DNA of 64,000 nucleotides from Nostoc parmelioides FACHB-3921 (GCF_014696625.1 NZ_JACJQL010000003.1:124001-188000); one strand, 5' to 3'. Shown: positions 7,301 through 16,588, counted from the first letter of the stretch. Notes: a model not told the origin generated them from the letters alone. Numbers and translations: made by a program.

Positions 7301-9662
7301 CAGCATTACCTACACAGTCACAGGGACGGTAGTTAGTAATGCAGCATCCACAGGTAGTTCCACCAGATTTGACTTTGATGGCAGTAGCCCGTTAGATGGA
7401 ACAGATGGCAATACTCGGACATTCACAAAAGACGGAATTACCATAACAGCTAGAGCCTTTAGCCGTGTCGATGGCACAAATGGTGCTTGGAATGCGGCTT
7501 ATCTGGGTAGCTATGGTGGTGGATTGGGTGTCACCGACAGTAGCGAAGGAAATGGCGGTAACAACACTCATGTGGTTGATAACGTTGGCGGAAGGGATAA
7601 CTACGTCTTATTCCAGTTCTCCGAAGCAGTGGTGTTGGATCAGGCTTATCTGCAATATGTCATCAACGATAGTGATATCTCCGTCTGGATTGGCAACTTT
7701 AGCAGTCCCCTGACGACTTTAAGTGACTCAACTCTCAACAGTTTTGGGTTCCGTGAAGTTAACGAGACTACTAGCAGTAGCGATCGCTGGGCTGATGTGA
7801 ATGCAGGCAAGTATGTGGGTAACACCATTGTCATTGCGGCTTTAGATACAGATACCAGTCCTGAAGATAATTTCAAGATTCGCCATCTGGATGTTCTCAA
7901 AGCCATTCCCGCTTCTTTGGTCAATACTGCTACGATTACTGCTCCCACTGGCTTCACTGATACTAACCCCAGCAATAACAGTGCTACTGATACCAACACT
8001 ATCGTTGATCCATCTGGTGATTTATCAATCACGAAAACAGATGGTTTAACAAATGTCACTCCAGGACAGCAGATAACCTATACCATAGTGGCGCGAAATA
8101 ATGGTCTGATTACTGCTACCAACGCCCTGGTGAGCGATATCATCCCCAGCAACTTAACCAACGTCACTTGGACAAGCGTAGCCAGTGGAGGTGCAACAGA
8201 CAACCAAGTCAGTGGTACAGGGAACATCAATGATCACGTCACCCTGACAGGGGGTAGCAGCATTACCTACACAGTCACAGGGACGGTAGTTAGTAATGCA
8301 GCATCCACAGGTAGTTCCACCAGATTTGACTTTGATGGCAGTAGCCCGTTAGATGGAACAGATGGCAATACTCGGACATTCACAAAAGACGGAATTACCA
8401 TAACAGCTAGAGCCTTTAGCCGTGTCGATGGCACAAATGGTGCTTGGAATGCGGCTTATCTGGGTAGCTATGGTGGTGGATTGGGTGTCACCGACAGTAG
8501 CGAAGGAAATGGCGGTAACAACACTCATGTGGTTGATAACGTTGGCGGAAGGGATAACTACGTCTTATTCCAGTTCTCCGAAGCAGTGGTGTTGGATCAG
8601 GCTTATCTGCAATATGTCATCAACGATAGTGATATCTCCGTCTGGATTGGCAACTTTAGCAGTCCCCTGACGACTTTAAGTGACTCAACTCTCAACAGTT
8701 TTGGGTTCCGTGAAGTTAACGAGACTACTAGCAGTAGCGATCGCTGGGCTGATGTGAATGCAGGCAAGTATGTGGGTAACACCATTGTCATTGCGGCTTT
8801 AGATACAGATATCAGTCCTGAAGATAATTTCAAGATTCGCCATCTGGATGTTCTCAAAGCCATTCCCGCTTCTTTGGTCAATACTGCTACGATTACTGCT
8901 CCCACTGGCTTCACTGATACTAACCCCAGCAATAACAGTGCTACTGATACCAACACTATCGTTGCTGCACCCGGTGTGCGTACCCCAGACTTCTGGGCAG
9001 ATACTGAGTGGCAAAAGTTCTGGGATGGTGATCAAGGTAACGAGCCAAAACAAAAAACACTGGCTAGCGACCTTCTGTTCGCTCCTTATACCAACTCTGC
9101 CCAACCTGGAAAAGTTCTTGATCCGGTGACTGGACAGTATAGTGCAGGGTTACTCATCGGTGATTTCAACCGCAACGGTATAACTGATACAGGAGAAGAC
9201 ACCCTCTTCTATACTCTCAACCAAGCACGGCAGATTGTTAGTTCCTCGGCACATCCCAACACAGATAAGCGTTATGATCTCGGTCGCTCTTTAGTGGCTA
9301 GTTGGTTAAATTATGTCGCAGGGAACCCCATTGACACCGCTAATGCAACTGATAAGGATGCTCGATACTATATCAAAGAAGGTATCAATTGGTTGCAAGC
9401 TTTAACTCCAGATGAAAATGGTGATAAGAAAGGTGATGGAGCCATTCATCAAATGACTGGTAGCACTGTCAGTAGCCCAGGGTTTAATGATACTTGGTGG
9501 AATTCTGGTATTTCCAGCGCATCGAGTTTACCAAATGCCTATAAATCCAACACTAATGTTTCCTATGGGCTAGATGCTGGTACCACCATTAATAGTAACC
9601 TGGAGCATTACAACAACGGTTTGGGGCTTGCAGATCATGTTTTCTCTGGAGGAAACGCATAA
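4359..9662 (+). CDS. Large multidomain surface protein: thioester-like domain, six SdrD_B repeats, two interrupted DUF11 modules
   Basis: A 1767-residue protein, start ATG 4359 with GGAG upstream. Residues about 20-200 have YCID (Cys55) and MQVAIW (Gln120), the spacing and wording of Cys-Gln thioester domains of bacterial adhesins. Six SdrD_B (CnaB-like) domains follow, each with a DxNxNGxQDxxE calcium-loop motif, beginning near nucleotides 4957, 5331, 5672, 6009, 6350 and 6687. Then come two DUF11 modules (GDLSITKTDG..., PGQQITYTIVARNNG), each with about 180 residues inserted before its last strands. The final 230 residues (from GVRTPDFW) are a separate domain. There is no signal peptide, transmembrane anchor or LPXTG motif, so the export route is unclear, possibly type I. 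Probably an adhesin or sheath component. Confidence 0.85.
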   Translation: MSLTDDLLQALKLTLPDNNVNIVVVYPGSGGDSPSYVDLTISNGNFLNGLYDSYCIDVNQGINPGQTYQAQLYSSYNDPLPTGIIDKPENLDEVNWLINQKFLGQQAPDSLGAYTSGDMQVAIWTLLEDAIPSSALNTVGAYDLSRVSELVEAARQNGAGFVPGLSQDGTPQDIAIIVVPVDQTGSNIAQSTINILKTAALGDFVWEDLNANGVQDTNEAGVEGVTVTLTGGGKDGVIGTADDTTVTTTTDANGSYLFPLLLPGVEYKVTFSNLPTGFVFTQSNQGNDTTDSDADPLTGQAQIIELNPNEFNRTIDAGIYRTAGLGDFVFNDVNNNGIQDTGEVGVSGVVVELIKNGSVIATTTTNSSGGYQFSGLIPGDYQVKFTAPAGYVFSTANQGNSDAVDSDADPSTGVTQTVTLTSGEFNGTLDAGLVALASLGNFVFEDKNANGIQDSGETGIGNATVNLLDAAENFIATTTTNSSGLYSFTNLQPGDYKVQFVQPSGFNGISPKNIGSNDAIDSDGLISDIVNLSPGENDTTVDAGFYKTASLGDFVFNDANNNGIQDTGEVGVSGVVVELIKNGSVIATTTTNSSGGYQFSGLIPGDYQVKFTAPTGYIFSTANQGSNDELDSDANPSTGVTQTVTLTSGEFNGTLDAGLVALASLGNFVFEDKNANGIQDSGETGIGNATVNLLDAAENFIATTTTNSSGLYSFTNLQPGDYKVQFVQPNGFNGISPKNIGSNDAIDSDGLISDIVNLSPGENDTTVDAGFYKTASLGDFVFNDANNNGIQDTGEVGVAGVTVTLTGGGADGIINGVGDTTVTTTTNASGNYNFSGLTPGQQYQVGFSGLPAGFQFTQANVGANDAVDSDAIPSTGKTQIVTLVSGENNLTLDAGIYQNAGDLSITKTDGLTNVTPGQQITYTIVARNNGLITATNALVSDIIPSNLTNVTWTSVASGGATDNQASGTGNINDHVTLTGGSSITYTVTGTVVSNAASTGSSTRFDFDGSSPLDGTDGNTRTFTKDGITITARAFSRVDGTNGAWNAAYLGSYGGGLGVTDSSEGNGGNNTHVVDNVGGRDNYVLFQFSEAVVLDQAYLQYVINDSDISVWIGNFSSPLTTLSDSTLNSFGFREVNETTSSSDRWADVNAGKYVGNTIVIAALDTDTSPEDNFKIRHLDVLKAIPASLVNTATITAPTGFTDTNPSNNSATDTNTIVDPSGDLSITKTDGLTNVTPGQQITYTIVARNNGLITATNALVSDIIPSNLTNVTWTSVASGGATDNQVSGTGNINDHVTLTGGSSITYTVTGTVVSNAASTGSSTRFDFDGSSPLDGTDGNTRTFTKDGITITARAFSRVDGTNGAWNAAYLGSYGGGLGVTDSSEGNGGNNTHVVDNVGGRDNYVLFQFSEAVVLDQAYLQYVINDSDISVWIGNFSSPLTTLSDSTLNSFGFREVNETTSSSDRWADVNAGKYVGNTIVIAALDTDISPEDNFKIRHLDVLKAIPASLVNTATITAPTGFTDTNPSNNSATDTNTIVAAPGVRTPDFWADTEWQKFWDGDQGNEPKQKTLASDLLFAPYTNSAQPGKVLDPVTGQYSAGLLIGDFNRNGITDTGEDTLFYTLNQARQIVSSSAHPNTDKRYDLGRSLVASWLNYVAGNPIDTANATDKDARYYIKEGINWLQALTPDENGDKKGDGAIHQMTGSTVSSPGFNDTWWNSGISSASSLPNAYKSNTNVSYGLDAGTTINSNLEHYNNGLGLADHVFSGGNA
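5331..6686 (+). repeat. 678-bp tandem duplication inside the surface-protein gene
   Basis: 5331-6008 and 6009-6686 are near-identical at DNA level; each encodes a pair of SdrD_B domains (226 residues). The next pair starts at 6687 with the same 30 bases and then diverges. The few differences include a cluster near 6195-6255, which suggests recent duplication or gene conversion. Confidence 0.9.
7059..8964 (+). repeat. 957-bp tandem duplication (DUF11 plus inserted domain)
   Basis: 7059-8015 and 8016-8964 are almost base-identical, with only a handful of substitutions, for example GCC to GTC near 8210 and ACC to ATC near 8810. Each unit is 319 residues. The near-absence of silent changes points to very recent duplication or active conversion. 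Confidence 0.92.
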
Positions 9663-9778
9663 CAGCCTAGAAAACATCATTGTGATTAATTATTTTGATG
9701 ACAGTGTTTTTGTTTTCTTCAGTCTGTAATCGTTCTTGCCACTAATTAACAGAATTTATCTGAGCGCATTTGATAAAA

Positions 9779-9901
9779 ATGTAGCTTAGATCAATTCTCT
9801 ATGAAGTTGCGCCAAATAAATGATGTAGAGACGTTGTATGCAACGTCTCTACAGTACTACGCCAGGCAAGCTACATCAAGAAAAGGTATTAGATCAATTC
9901 T
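9779..9901 (+). repeat. Nested palindromic repeat between surface protein and NRPS
   Basis: GTAGAGACGTT and AACGTCTCTAC (9825-9852) form an 11-bp stem around GTATGC. Outside it, ATGTAGCTT (9779-9787) is inverted as AAGCTACAT (9868-9876), and the 13-bp TTAGATCAATTCT occurs directly at 9786-9798 and 9889-9901. The GTAGAGAC arm recurs at 37764 and 37872. It may be a small insertion element that also works as a transcription terminator. Confidence 0.6.
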
Positions 9902-10022
9902 TGACAACATTTTTAAATTCAGAAAGACTTTGATCTGCTAAGTTAATGAATATACGTATTTATATAAGCTTGATAATACTTTTCAAGTAGCACTTAATTT
10001 AAAATTAAATCTGTGTCGAAAA

Positions 10023-13000
10023 ATGACTATTTCCACCTCATCAGCTCAAATTATAGAATCTAAATTATTAGAAGAATGGACAAAGACTAAAACAGATTAT
10101 CATAGAAACTCCACAATCCATGAATTGTTTAGAATACAAGTATTAAAAACACCTGAATCTGTTGCAATTGAGTATAAAAACCAGAAAATCACCTATCAAG
10201 AACTTGAAGATCAATCAAATCAACTTGCCTATTACTTACGGCATATTGGAGTAACAAAAGAAACTTTAGTCGCTTTATATTTAGAACGCTCTCCCGATGT
10301 AATTATCGCTATTTTAGCTATTCTGAAAGCAGGTGGAGCTTATTTGCCATTAGATGTTTCCGCTCCTTTAGAACGATTGGAAACTATCATAAAGGATGCC
10401 GAAGCGTTCATTTTAATTACTCAAACATCTCAGTTAAATCGCCTGGAAAAAATTACAGATAATCTTCAAACTATCTGTATTGATGACCAAAGTAATTTAA
10501 CAGATTTTTCTGATGATATTTCTCTGTGTAGTGAAGTCAATGCTCGCAATTTAGCCTATGTTATGTACACATCAGGCTCAACAGGTAAACCCAAGGGTGT
10601 TTGCGTAGAACATCGTGGTGTTGTACGACTAGTAAAAAATACGAACTATGCGAATTTTAGTTGCAACGAAGTTATTTTACAACTTGCGTCGATTGCCTTT
10701 GATGCAGCAACATTTGAGATTTGGGCTGCTTTATTAAACGGCGGAAAATTGGTATTGATGCCAATTAAAACACCTTCTTTGCAAGAAATTGGCATGGCAA
10801 TTAAACAATACCATGTTACTACCTTATGGTTAACGTCCGGATTATTTAATTTAATGGTAGAGGAGCAAATAGAACATCTAAAATCCTTGCGACAACTTTT
10901 AGCAGGTGGTGATGTTTTATCAATGTATCATGTCAAAAAAATCATAGAAGAATTACCAAATTGTCAATTAATCAATGGCTATGGGCCCACAGAAAATACA
11001 ACCTTTACCTGTTGCCATAAAATTACTGTTGATGACCTAACAAAAGATTCGATTCCTATTGGTCGTCCCATTGCCAATACCCAAGTATATATACTTGACG
11101 ATGTTTTACAATTAGTTCCTATTGGGATTGCAGGTGAACTCTATATTGGAGGTGATGGGTTAGCACGGGGTTATTTAAATCAACCGGATTTAACCGCAGA
11201 AAAATTCATTCAAAATCCTTTTAGCGATGATCCAGACAGTCGTCTTTATAAAACAGGCGATCGCGCTCGTTGGCTAAATGATGGCACAATAGAGTTTTTG
11301 GGACGAATTGATTTTCAAGTAAAAATCAGAGGCTTCCGGGTAGAATTGGGTGAAATTGAGGCAATATTAGCACAGCACCCATCAGTGCGATCGGCGGTTG
11401 TACTCGCCCAGGAATATCACCCAGGAGACAAGCGATTAGTAGCATACTTTACTAAAAAAGATAATACTGACACGGTAGCCCCTGGTGAATTACGCCATTT
11501 TCTCCAACAGAAATTGCCCAATTATATGATTCCATCGGCTTTTATCCGCTTGGAGCAGTTACCCCTCAATGCTAATGGTAAGGTAGACAGAAAAGCCCTA
11601 CCGACTGTAGAGAAAATCTGCATAGACACAGATAGCAATTTTGTTTCCCCCCGTACCCCAACGGAGGAAAGACTAGCTAGCATTTGGGCAGATGTTTTAG
11701 GGGTAAAAGTAGGAATCTATCAGCCATTCTTAGAAGTAGGTGGACACTCTCTTCATTCCACTCAGATTGTTTCCCGTGTGCGAGACTGCTTTGGAGTTGA
11801 TTTGCCTGTTTCCGCAGTCCTAGAAGCATCCACAATAGCTGAGTTGAGTCGATGGATTGAATCGCCACGTCAGCAACAACAGCCTAAACAGAGTGTTTCA
11901 CTATTACAACCCATTTCACACAAAAATAACCTACCTCTATCGGTATATCAAGAACGATTGTGGGTGTCAGAACAAAAATCTGGTTTCAAACCAATTTACA
12001 ACTTACCAATGGCGTTCCAACTGAAAGGAATTCTGCACATTGCGAGTTTGGAACAGGCCATCAACACAATTATTCAACGACACGAGTCCCTGCGAACTAC
12101 ATTTCCCATTGTGGAAGGGCTACCTGTTCAAAATATTGCTGAAGAATTAATTATTACCATTCCCATTCAGCAGGTAGAAAACGATGGGAAAACGGAGATA
12201 CAACAGTTAGTAGATGCAGAAGCCACACAACAATTTGACTTGACGCAAGAACCACCAATTCGCGCTCGATTACTGCGGTTAACAGAGAAAAATCATATAC
12301 TGGTGATCACGATACATCACATTGTTGCTGATGGTTGGTCATTAGCAATCTTTAACCAGGAGTTATCAGCTCTCTATGCAGCTTATACTCAACAATCGCC
12401 TTGTCCTCTAGCCCCACCATCATTTCAGTACAGTGATTTTAGCCTTTGGCATCGGCAATGGTTTCAACAGCCGGAGATATATACACCTTTAGTAAACTAC
12501 TGGAGTCATAAACTAGCCGATGCGCCTCCTTTACTGCAATTGCCAAGCGATCGCCCCCGCCCTCCATTACAATCTTTTCAAGGACGTATCCAATCATTTC
12601 ACCTTAACTTAGAGCTAACGCAGCAACTAAAAAACCTCAGCCAACAATCTGGATCTACGCTGTTCATGACACTGTTAGCAAGTTTTGTCATCTTACTGCA
12701 TTCCTACAGTAGTCAAAAGGACATGGTAATAGGTTCCGCAGTTGCAAACCGCAACCATACCGAAATGGAACCTGTCATCGGCTGCTTCTCTAACATTATG
12801 CCGCTTCGCATCAGCCTGGGAGGGAATCCGTCTTTTCTCAATTTACTCCAGCACGTACGCCAAACTACTCTAGAAGCCTATACCTATCAAGACTTTCCCG
12901 TAGAACAATTGCTACCTGCGATAAAATCAACCAGAGACTTAAGTTACTCTCCCTGGTATCAGGTGATATTTAATCTACTGAATGTACCCATGAGCAATCT

Positions 13001-14372
13001 AGAGTTAACTGGACTGAACATAGAGTCGCTACCAATTGAGAAAAATACTGCCCTATTTGATTTGTCTCTGTTAATGTGGGAAACAACCGCAGGCTTATCA
13101 GGAATCTTTGAATACAATACGGATCTGTTCGATGAACGCACAATTGAACAGTTAATCCAAAACTTTCTGACTTTGTTACGGGAACTTTTAGCCAATCCAA
13201 ATCAGAGTATCTTATCACTACCGATGCTGATGAAGGATGAACAATATTGGCAGCAACATAAAAATCAACTAATTCACCATATCCTACCAAAGATAAACTC
13301 ACAAGTACAAATCTCTAAAGCGACAGATTTTCTACCCCAAGATGAGCTAGAACAGCAACTAATTACAATTTGGGAAAAAGTTTTAGGTGTTTCATCTATA
13401 GGTGTTAATGACAATTTCTTTAATTTGGGAGGACATTCTTTATTAGCATTACGCCTATTTGCCCAAATTGAGAAAACTTTGGGCAAAAAACTGCCCCTAG
13501 CAACTCTTTTTCAAGTACCAACAATTAAAGAACTTGCTCAGGTAATTCGACACACAGAAAATTTAGAATCTTCATTTCCTCTAAATTTCTACCAATTTGA
13601 TCCAGAAGATTATCGCAAACTTATGGCTATTAATGCTGGCCGTCAGGGAGAAAAACCTAGACCTGAGTCCTTAATTGTCAGTCTTAATCACCAAGGTAAT
13701 AAACGGCCATTTTTCTTCTGTGCTAATGGTTTAGATGAAGTGTTACCACTCTCACAATACCTTGGGCAAGAACAACCAATTTACTTTATGGAATCAGGTT
13801 TATGTGTATTCCAACATAAAGCTACAAAAGAAAATATCCAAGCACTTGCGGCTTATCATCTGAATGACATACTCACCTTGCAACCAGAAGGAGATTATAT
13901 TTTGGGGGGTTTTTCTTTTGGTTGTTTAGTGGTTTACGAAATTGCCAAACAACTTGAACATCTGGGTAAAAAGGTTGCTATCCTCACAATAGTAGATTTT
14001 CCTGGTTATGATCCTATTTTCCAGTACTATTTAGCTAACATATTTCCCATTTTTCCCAAGATAAGACGGTTTTTGCAACAGCCTTATAAAATTTTATCTA
14101 CAACAAATAAAAACAACCCCTCTCCCAAAAATAAGAATTTGCAGCCTCGAATCATACCAGGCTACTCTGGCAAGATTCACCTTTTTTTAGCTAGCGATCG
14201 CTGTCTGTCTTACAAGTCATTACGTTTTCTTTTTCCTCTTTTTGGCTGGAATAAGCAAGTAGTAGAGAGGGTTTACCGAATGCCGGGTGATCACGTAAGT
14301 TTGATCAAAGAACCTAATGTGAAGGAGCTAGCAGATAGACTCACTCTTTTGTTTAAAGATATAAATCCTTAA
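10023..14372 (+). CDS. Non-ribosomal peptide synthetase, domain order A-PCP-C-PCP-TE
   Basis: A 1449-residue enzyme. Adenylation domain, residues about 25-530: YTSGSTGKPKG near 182, FDAATFE near 226, GYGPTEN near 319, NGKVDRKAL near 517. First carrier protein: GGHSL with Ser576. Condensation domain: HHIVADG (His765-His766, Asp770), LCL-like wording. Second carrier: GGHSL with Ser1139. Thioesterase: GFSFG (Ser1298) with a late His1424. Aligning the A domain by eye to GrsA gives the pocket code DAFWLGGTFK, one change from the valine code DAFWIGGTFK, so Val or a similar aliphatic residue is inferred. There is no second A domain, so the terminal carrier must be loaded in trans or by the same A domain. 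No tailoring or transport genes flank it. Confidence 0.92.
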   Translation: MTISTSSAQIIESKLLEEWTKTKTDYHRNSTIHELFRIQVLKTPESVAIEYKNQKITYQELEDQSNQLAYYLRHIGVTKETLVALYLERSPDVIIAILAILKAGGAYLPLDVSAPLERLETIIKDAEAFILITQTSQLNRLEKITDNLQTICIDDQSNLTDFSDDISLCSEVNARNLAYVMYTSGSTGKPKGVCVEHRGVVRLVKNTNYANFSCNEVILQLASIAFDAATFEIWAALLNGGKLVLMPIKTPSLQEIGMAIKQYHVTTLWLTSGLFNLMVEEQIEHLKSLRQLLAGGDVLSMYHVKKIIEELPNCQLINGYGPTENTTFTCCHKITVDDLTKDSIPIGRPIANTQVYILDDVLQLVPIGIAGELYIGGDGLARGYLNQPDLTAEKFIQNPFSDDPDSRLYKTGDRARWLNDGTIEFLGRIDFQVKIRGFRVELGEIEAILAQHPSVRSAVVLAQEYHPGDKRLVAYFTKKDNTDTVAPGELRHFLQQKLPNYMIPSAFIRLEQLPLNANGKVDRKALPTVEKICIDTDSNFVSPRTPTEERLASIWADVLGVKVGIYQPFLEVGGHSLHSTQIVSRVRDCFGVDLPVSAVLEASTIAELSRWIESPRQQQQPKQSVSLLQPISHKNNLPLSVYQERLWVSEQKSGFKPIYNLPMAFQLKGILHIASLEQAINTIIQRHESLRTTFPIVEGLPVQNIAEELIITIPIQQVENDGKTEIQQLVDAEATQQFDLTQEPPIRARLLRLTEKNHILVITIHHIVADGWSLAIFNQELSALYAAYTQQSPCPLAPPSFQYSDFSLWHRQWFQQPEIYTPLVNYWSHKLADAPPLLQLPSDRPRPPLQSFQGRIQSFHLNLELTQQLKNLSQQSGSTLFMTLLASFVILLHSYSSQKDMVIGSAVANRNHTEMEPVIGCFSNIMPLRISLGGNPSFLNLLQHVRQTTLEAYTYQDFPVEQLLPAIKSTRDLSYSPWYQVIFNLLNVPMSNLELTGLNIESLPIEKNTALFDLSLLMWETTAGLSGIFEYNTDLFDERTIEQLIQNFLTLLRELLANPNQSILSLPMLMKDEQYWQQHKNQLIHHILPKINSQVQISKATDFLPQDELEQQLITIWEKVLGVSSIGVNDNFFNLGGHSLLALRLFAQIEKTLGKKLPLATLFQVPTIKELAQVIRHTENLESSFPLNFYQFDPEDYRKLMAINAGRQGEKPRPESLIVSLNHQGNKRPFFFCANGLDEVLPLSQYLGQEQPIYFMESGLCVFQHKATKENIQALAAYHLNDILTLQPEGDYILGGFSFGCLVVYEIAKQLEHLGKKVAILTIVDFPGYDPIFQYYLANIFPIFPKIRRFLQQPYKILSTTNKNNPSPKNKNLQPRIIPGYSGKIHLFLASDRCLSYKSLRFLFPLFGWNKQVVERVYRMPGDHVSLIKEPNVKELADRLTLLFKDINP

Positions 14373-14542
14373 CTAGGACTTTAGTGGCAACTAAGGTGGC
14401 GATCGCAGCAGTAGTTAATGACATAAACTCAATAAAGGCGCAATTATACTGATTTTCCACGGTTTAACAATAATGCTTTCCCGCGCCTACTGGTTCAACT
14501 CATAAGCAAGTTATCATCATCAAGTAGTTTTAAACACTCTGT

Positions 14543-16000
14543 ATGGCCGGAAAAATCTCTCTTGGCTTGATGGCATTATTGATTAGTGTTCAAGTTAGTA
14601 TTACCCAGCAACTAGTTAAAGCCCAAACTCCAACTGCACCCACCACAAAATCTATTTGTCCTGCGGAACTGGGAACAGCCATAGATACAATAGTCAATCG
14701 TCCGCTATTCAATCGAGTGCGCTGGGGCATCTTAGTCAAACCTCTGTCATCTGTGCAGACTCTTTACAGCCGAGACGCTCAGAAATATTTTACTCCCGCC
14801 TCTAATGCAAAATTACTCACAACAGCTGCTGCATTACAACAACTAGGCGCAGATTTTCGCATTCGTACCTCAATTTATCAAAATGCCAACGGTAACTTCA
14901 CTATTGTGGGTCGAGGTGACCCTAGCCTCAGCGATACTCAACTGCAAGCATTGGCACAACAACTAAAACAGAAGGGTATCACCCAAATTAGACAGTTAAT
15001 TGCTGATGATACTTATGTTCAAGGGGATATTGTTAACTCGACTTGGCAATGGGAAGATGTGCAATCAGATTATGGTGCGCCAGTTAATAGCTTTATTCTC
15101 AATCAAAATGTTTTTGGCTTAAAACTGACACCCCAAACCGTTGGTAAAACCCCACAACTATCATGGAATGATGCCAATGAAGCCAGACAATGGTTAGTTA
15201 TAAATAAATCTGTCACAGTGGTAGCAAACCAACCAAGCTATATTGACGTTACCCGTGATTTAACAGGAAAAGTCCTGCGAATTCAAGGACAAGTAGCAGC
15301 TAATTCCAGACCGTATTTAGTAGAGTTACCTGTAGTTGATCCTAATTATTATTTTTTGCGACGCTTACGTACTATCTTCACAACAGCAAAAATTAATTTG
15401 GGAACAACATTAGTTGCTAGTAGTGCTAATAATCAACAAGAAGTAGCTGCCGTACAGTCGCCATCTCTATCACAATTACTATTTGAAACTAATCAAAATA
15501 GTAATAATCTTTATGCCGAGGCATTGTTAAGAGCATTGGCTTTCAAACAACCTAGAGTGCAAAATAAAAGTACTGCTAATATTGGCTTAGATGTAATTAA
15601 AGCAACCTTAAATAAATTGGGAGTTGACCCAACAGGTTATGTTTTGCTAGATGCTTCTGGTTTATCACGCCGTAATCTAGTCACTCCTGAAGCTTTAGTA
15701 CAAACCTTGCAAGGAATAGCCAAAACACCAGCCGCTAATGTATATCGTGCTTCCTTACCTATAGCTGGGAAAAGCGGTACTTTGAGCAACCGTCTTCGTA
15801 ATACTCCGGCTGAAGGTATCGTACAAGCTAAAACTGGTACATTGAGCGGCGCAATCTCTTTATCTGGATACGTCAATAGCTCTCAATATGAGCCTTTAGC
15901 GTTTAGTATTATGGTGAATCAATCTGAGCAGCCTGCAAGTACTTTGCGCCAAGCAATTGATGAAATAGTTGTGTTACTGGCACAACTAAGGCGTTGTTAA
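14543..16000 (+). CDS. dacB: D-alanyl-D-alanine carboxypeptidase/endopeptidase, PBP4 (S13) family
   Basis: A 485-residue penicillin-binding protein. It begins with a signal peptide (hydrophobic residues 5-20, possible cleavage after VKAQ). The three catalytic boxes of serine DD-peptidases are present: SxxK as SNAK (Ser87, Lys90), SxN as SNN (Ser320-Asn322) and KTG at 430-432. The roughly 230 residues between the first two boxes match the large insertion typical of the S13/PBP4 family, which trims peptidoglycan side chains or cuts cross-links in the periplasm. It is 170 bases downstream of the synthetase gene on the same strand, without evidence of co-transcription. A mobile-like repeat begins 18 bases after its stop. 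Confidence 0.9.
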   Translation: MAGKISLGLMALLISVQVSITQQLVKAQTPTAPTTKSICPAELGTAIDTIVNRPLFNRVRWGILVKPLSSVQTLYSRDAQKYFTPASNAKLLTTAAALQQLGADFRIRTSIYQNANGNFTIVGRGDPSLSDTQLQALAQQLKQKGITQIRQLIADDTYVQGDIVNSTWQWEDVQSDYGAPVNSFILNQNVFGLKLTPQTVGKTPQLSWNDANEARQWLVINKSVTVVANQPSYIDVTRDLTGKVLRIQGQVAANSRPYLVELPVVDPNYYFLRRLRTIFTTAKINLGTTLVASSANNQQEVAAVQSPSLSQLLFETNQNSNNLYAEALLRALAFKQPRVQNKSTANIGLDVIKATLNKLGVDPTGYVLLDASGLSRRNLVTPEALVQTLQGIAKTPAANVYRASLPIAGKSGTLSNRLRNTPAEGIVQAKTGTLSGAISLSGYVNSSQYEPLAFSIMVNQSEQPASTLRQAIDEIVVLLAQLRRC

Positions 16001-16017
16001 TTTGACCTTTTTTGAAT

Positions 16018-16138
16018 TAGGACTTACGCATAAAAACGAAAGATCAAGAGTTTGGAGAAGGGTATAAGGATGTAGGGGTATAAATATTTGAAACACTTAC
16101 ACCCGTCCTCAACAGAAAACCTGTGTGCGTAAGTCCTA
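16018..16138 (+). repeat. Dispersed inverted-repeat element family 1, copy B
   Basis: A 121-bp element with perfect 13-bp ends TAGGACTTACGCA and TGCGTAAGTCCTA. The bases TGAAT lie immediately outside both ends, as expected for a 5-bp target-site duplication. It sits just after dacB and could also act as its terminator because the whole unit can fold as a long hairpin. Confidence 0.85.
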
Positions 16139-16158
16139 TGAATTTGAGCGTAGTTTGC

Positions 16159-16216
16159 TAGGGTGCGTCAGTATAAGTAATTTCCGAGTATAGTTTAGAT
16201 TTAGTCACACTGAGGC
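16159..16216 (+). repeat. 65-bp inverted-repeat element family 2, degenerate copy
   Basis: The left arm TAGGGTGCGTCAGT is intact; the interior (ATAAGTAATTTCCGAGTATA) matches the copy at 27619, but the right arm is decayed to CACACTGAGGCA. It lies 20 bases after copy B of family 1. Confidence 0.65.
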
Positions 16217-16357
16217 ATTTTTATCACTATTCTTTCATTTAGATTTACATCTAATCAGTAAATATTTGTAATATTTAAGATTTTCTTTAGATTTTATAAT
16301 TTAATATTCTTTTTAGATTGTTAATAGCACTTATATGTAGTACAGGGAGTGATTGCG

Positions 16358-16588
16358 ATGAAGGTCTGCCCCGTAAACTCAAAAACACTACGTCAAATTT
16401 GGTCTTTGGTTGAACAAACCCAGTCCAGCACTCTTCTTCGACTCAGTGATACAGATTTGGTCAAGCAGTTGTTGAAACAGATCAATAGTCAACAAGCCCT
16501 CAGTATTGAAGAAATCAATTCCGTAAACAGTTACCTATCGTCTAGAACAAATTTAATCCGCGATTTGGCTACCGCAAGACTGGCATAG
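16358..16588 (+). CDS. Small protein of unknown function, paralogue of the 54596-54832 gene
   Basis: A 76-residue, all-helical-looking protein with a good AGGGAG ribosome binding site 8 bases before ATG 16358 (an upstream in-frame GTG at 16349 overlaps that site). The core LRQIWSLVEQTQSSTLLRL, then an acidic linker and YLSSRTNLIRDLATARL, aligns end to end with the 78-residue protein at 54596-54832 (IRQLWAVIESTNVSTLLQF ... YITSKLPLIRDTAEGRL). Conservation between two distant loci supports both being real genes. I do not recognise the family; there is no signal peptide or cysteine motif. It stands alone between repeats and a long AT-rich region. Confidence 0.7.
   Translation: MKVCPVNSKTLRQIWSLVEQTQSSTLLRLSDTDLVKQLLKQINSQQALSIEEINSVNSYLSSRTNLIRDLATARLA

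Noticed and set aside
7646..8059. 137-codon minus-strand frame inside the surface protein gene
   Set aside because: Antisense shadow in a repetitive region; duplicated along with the 957-bp unit.
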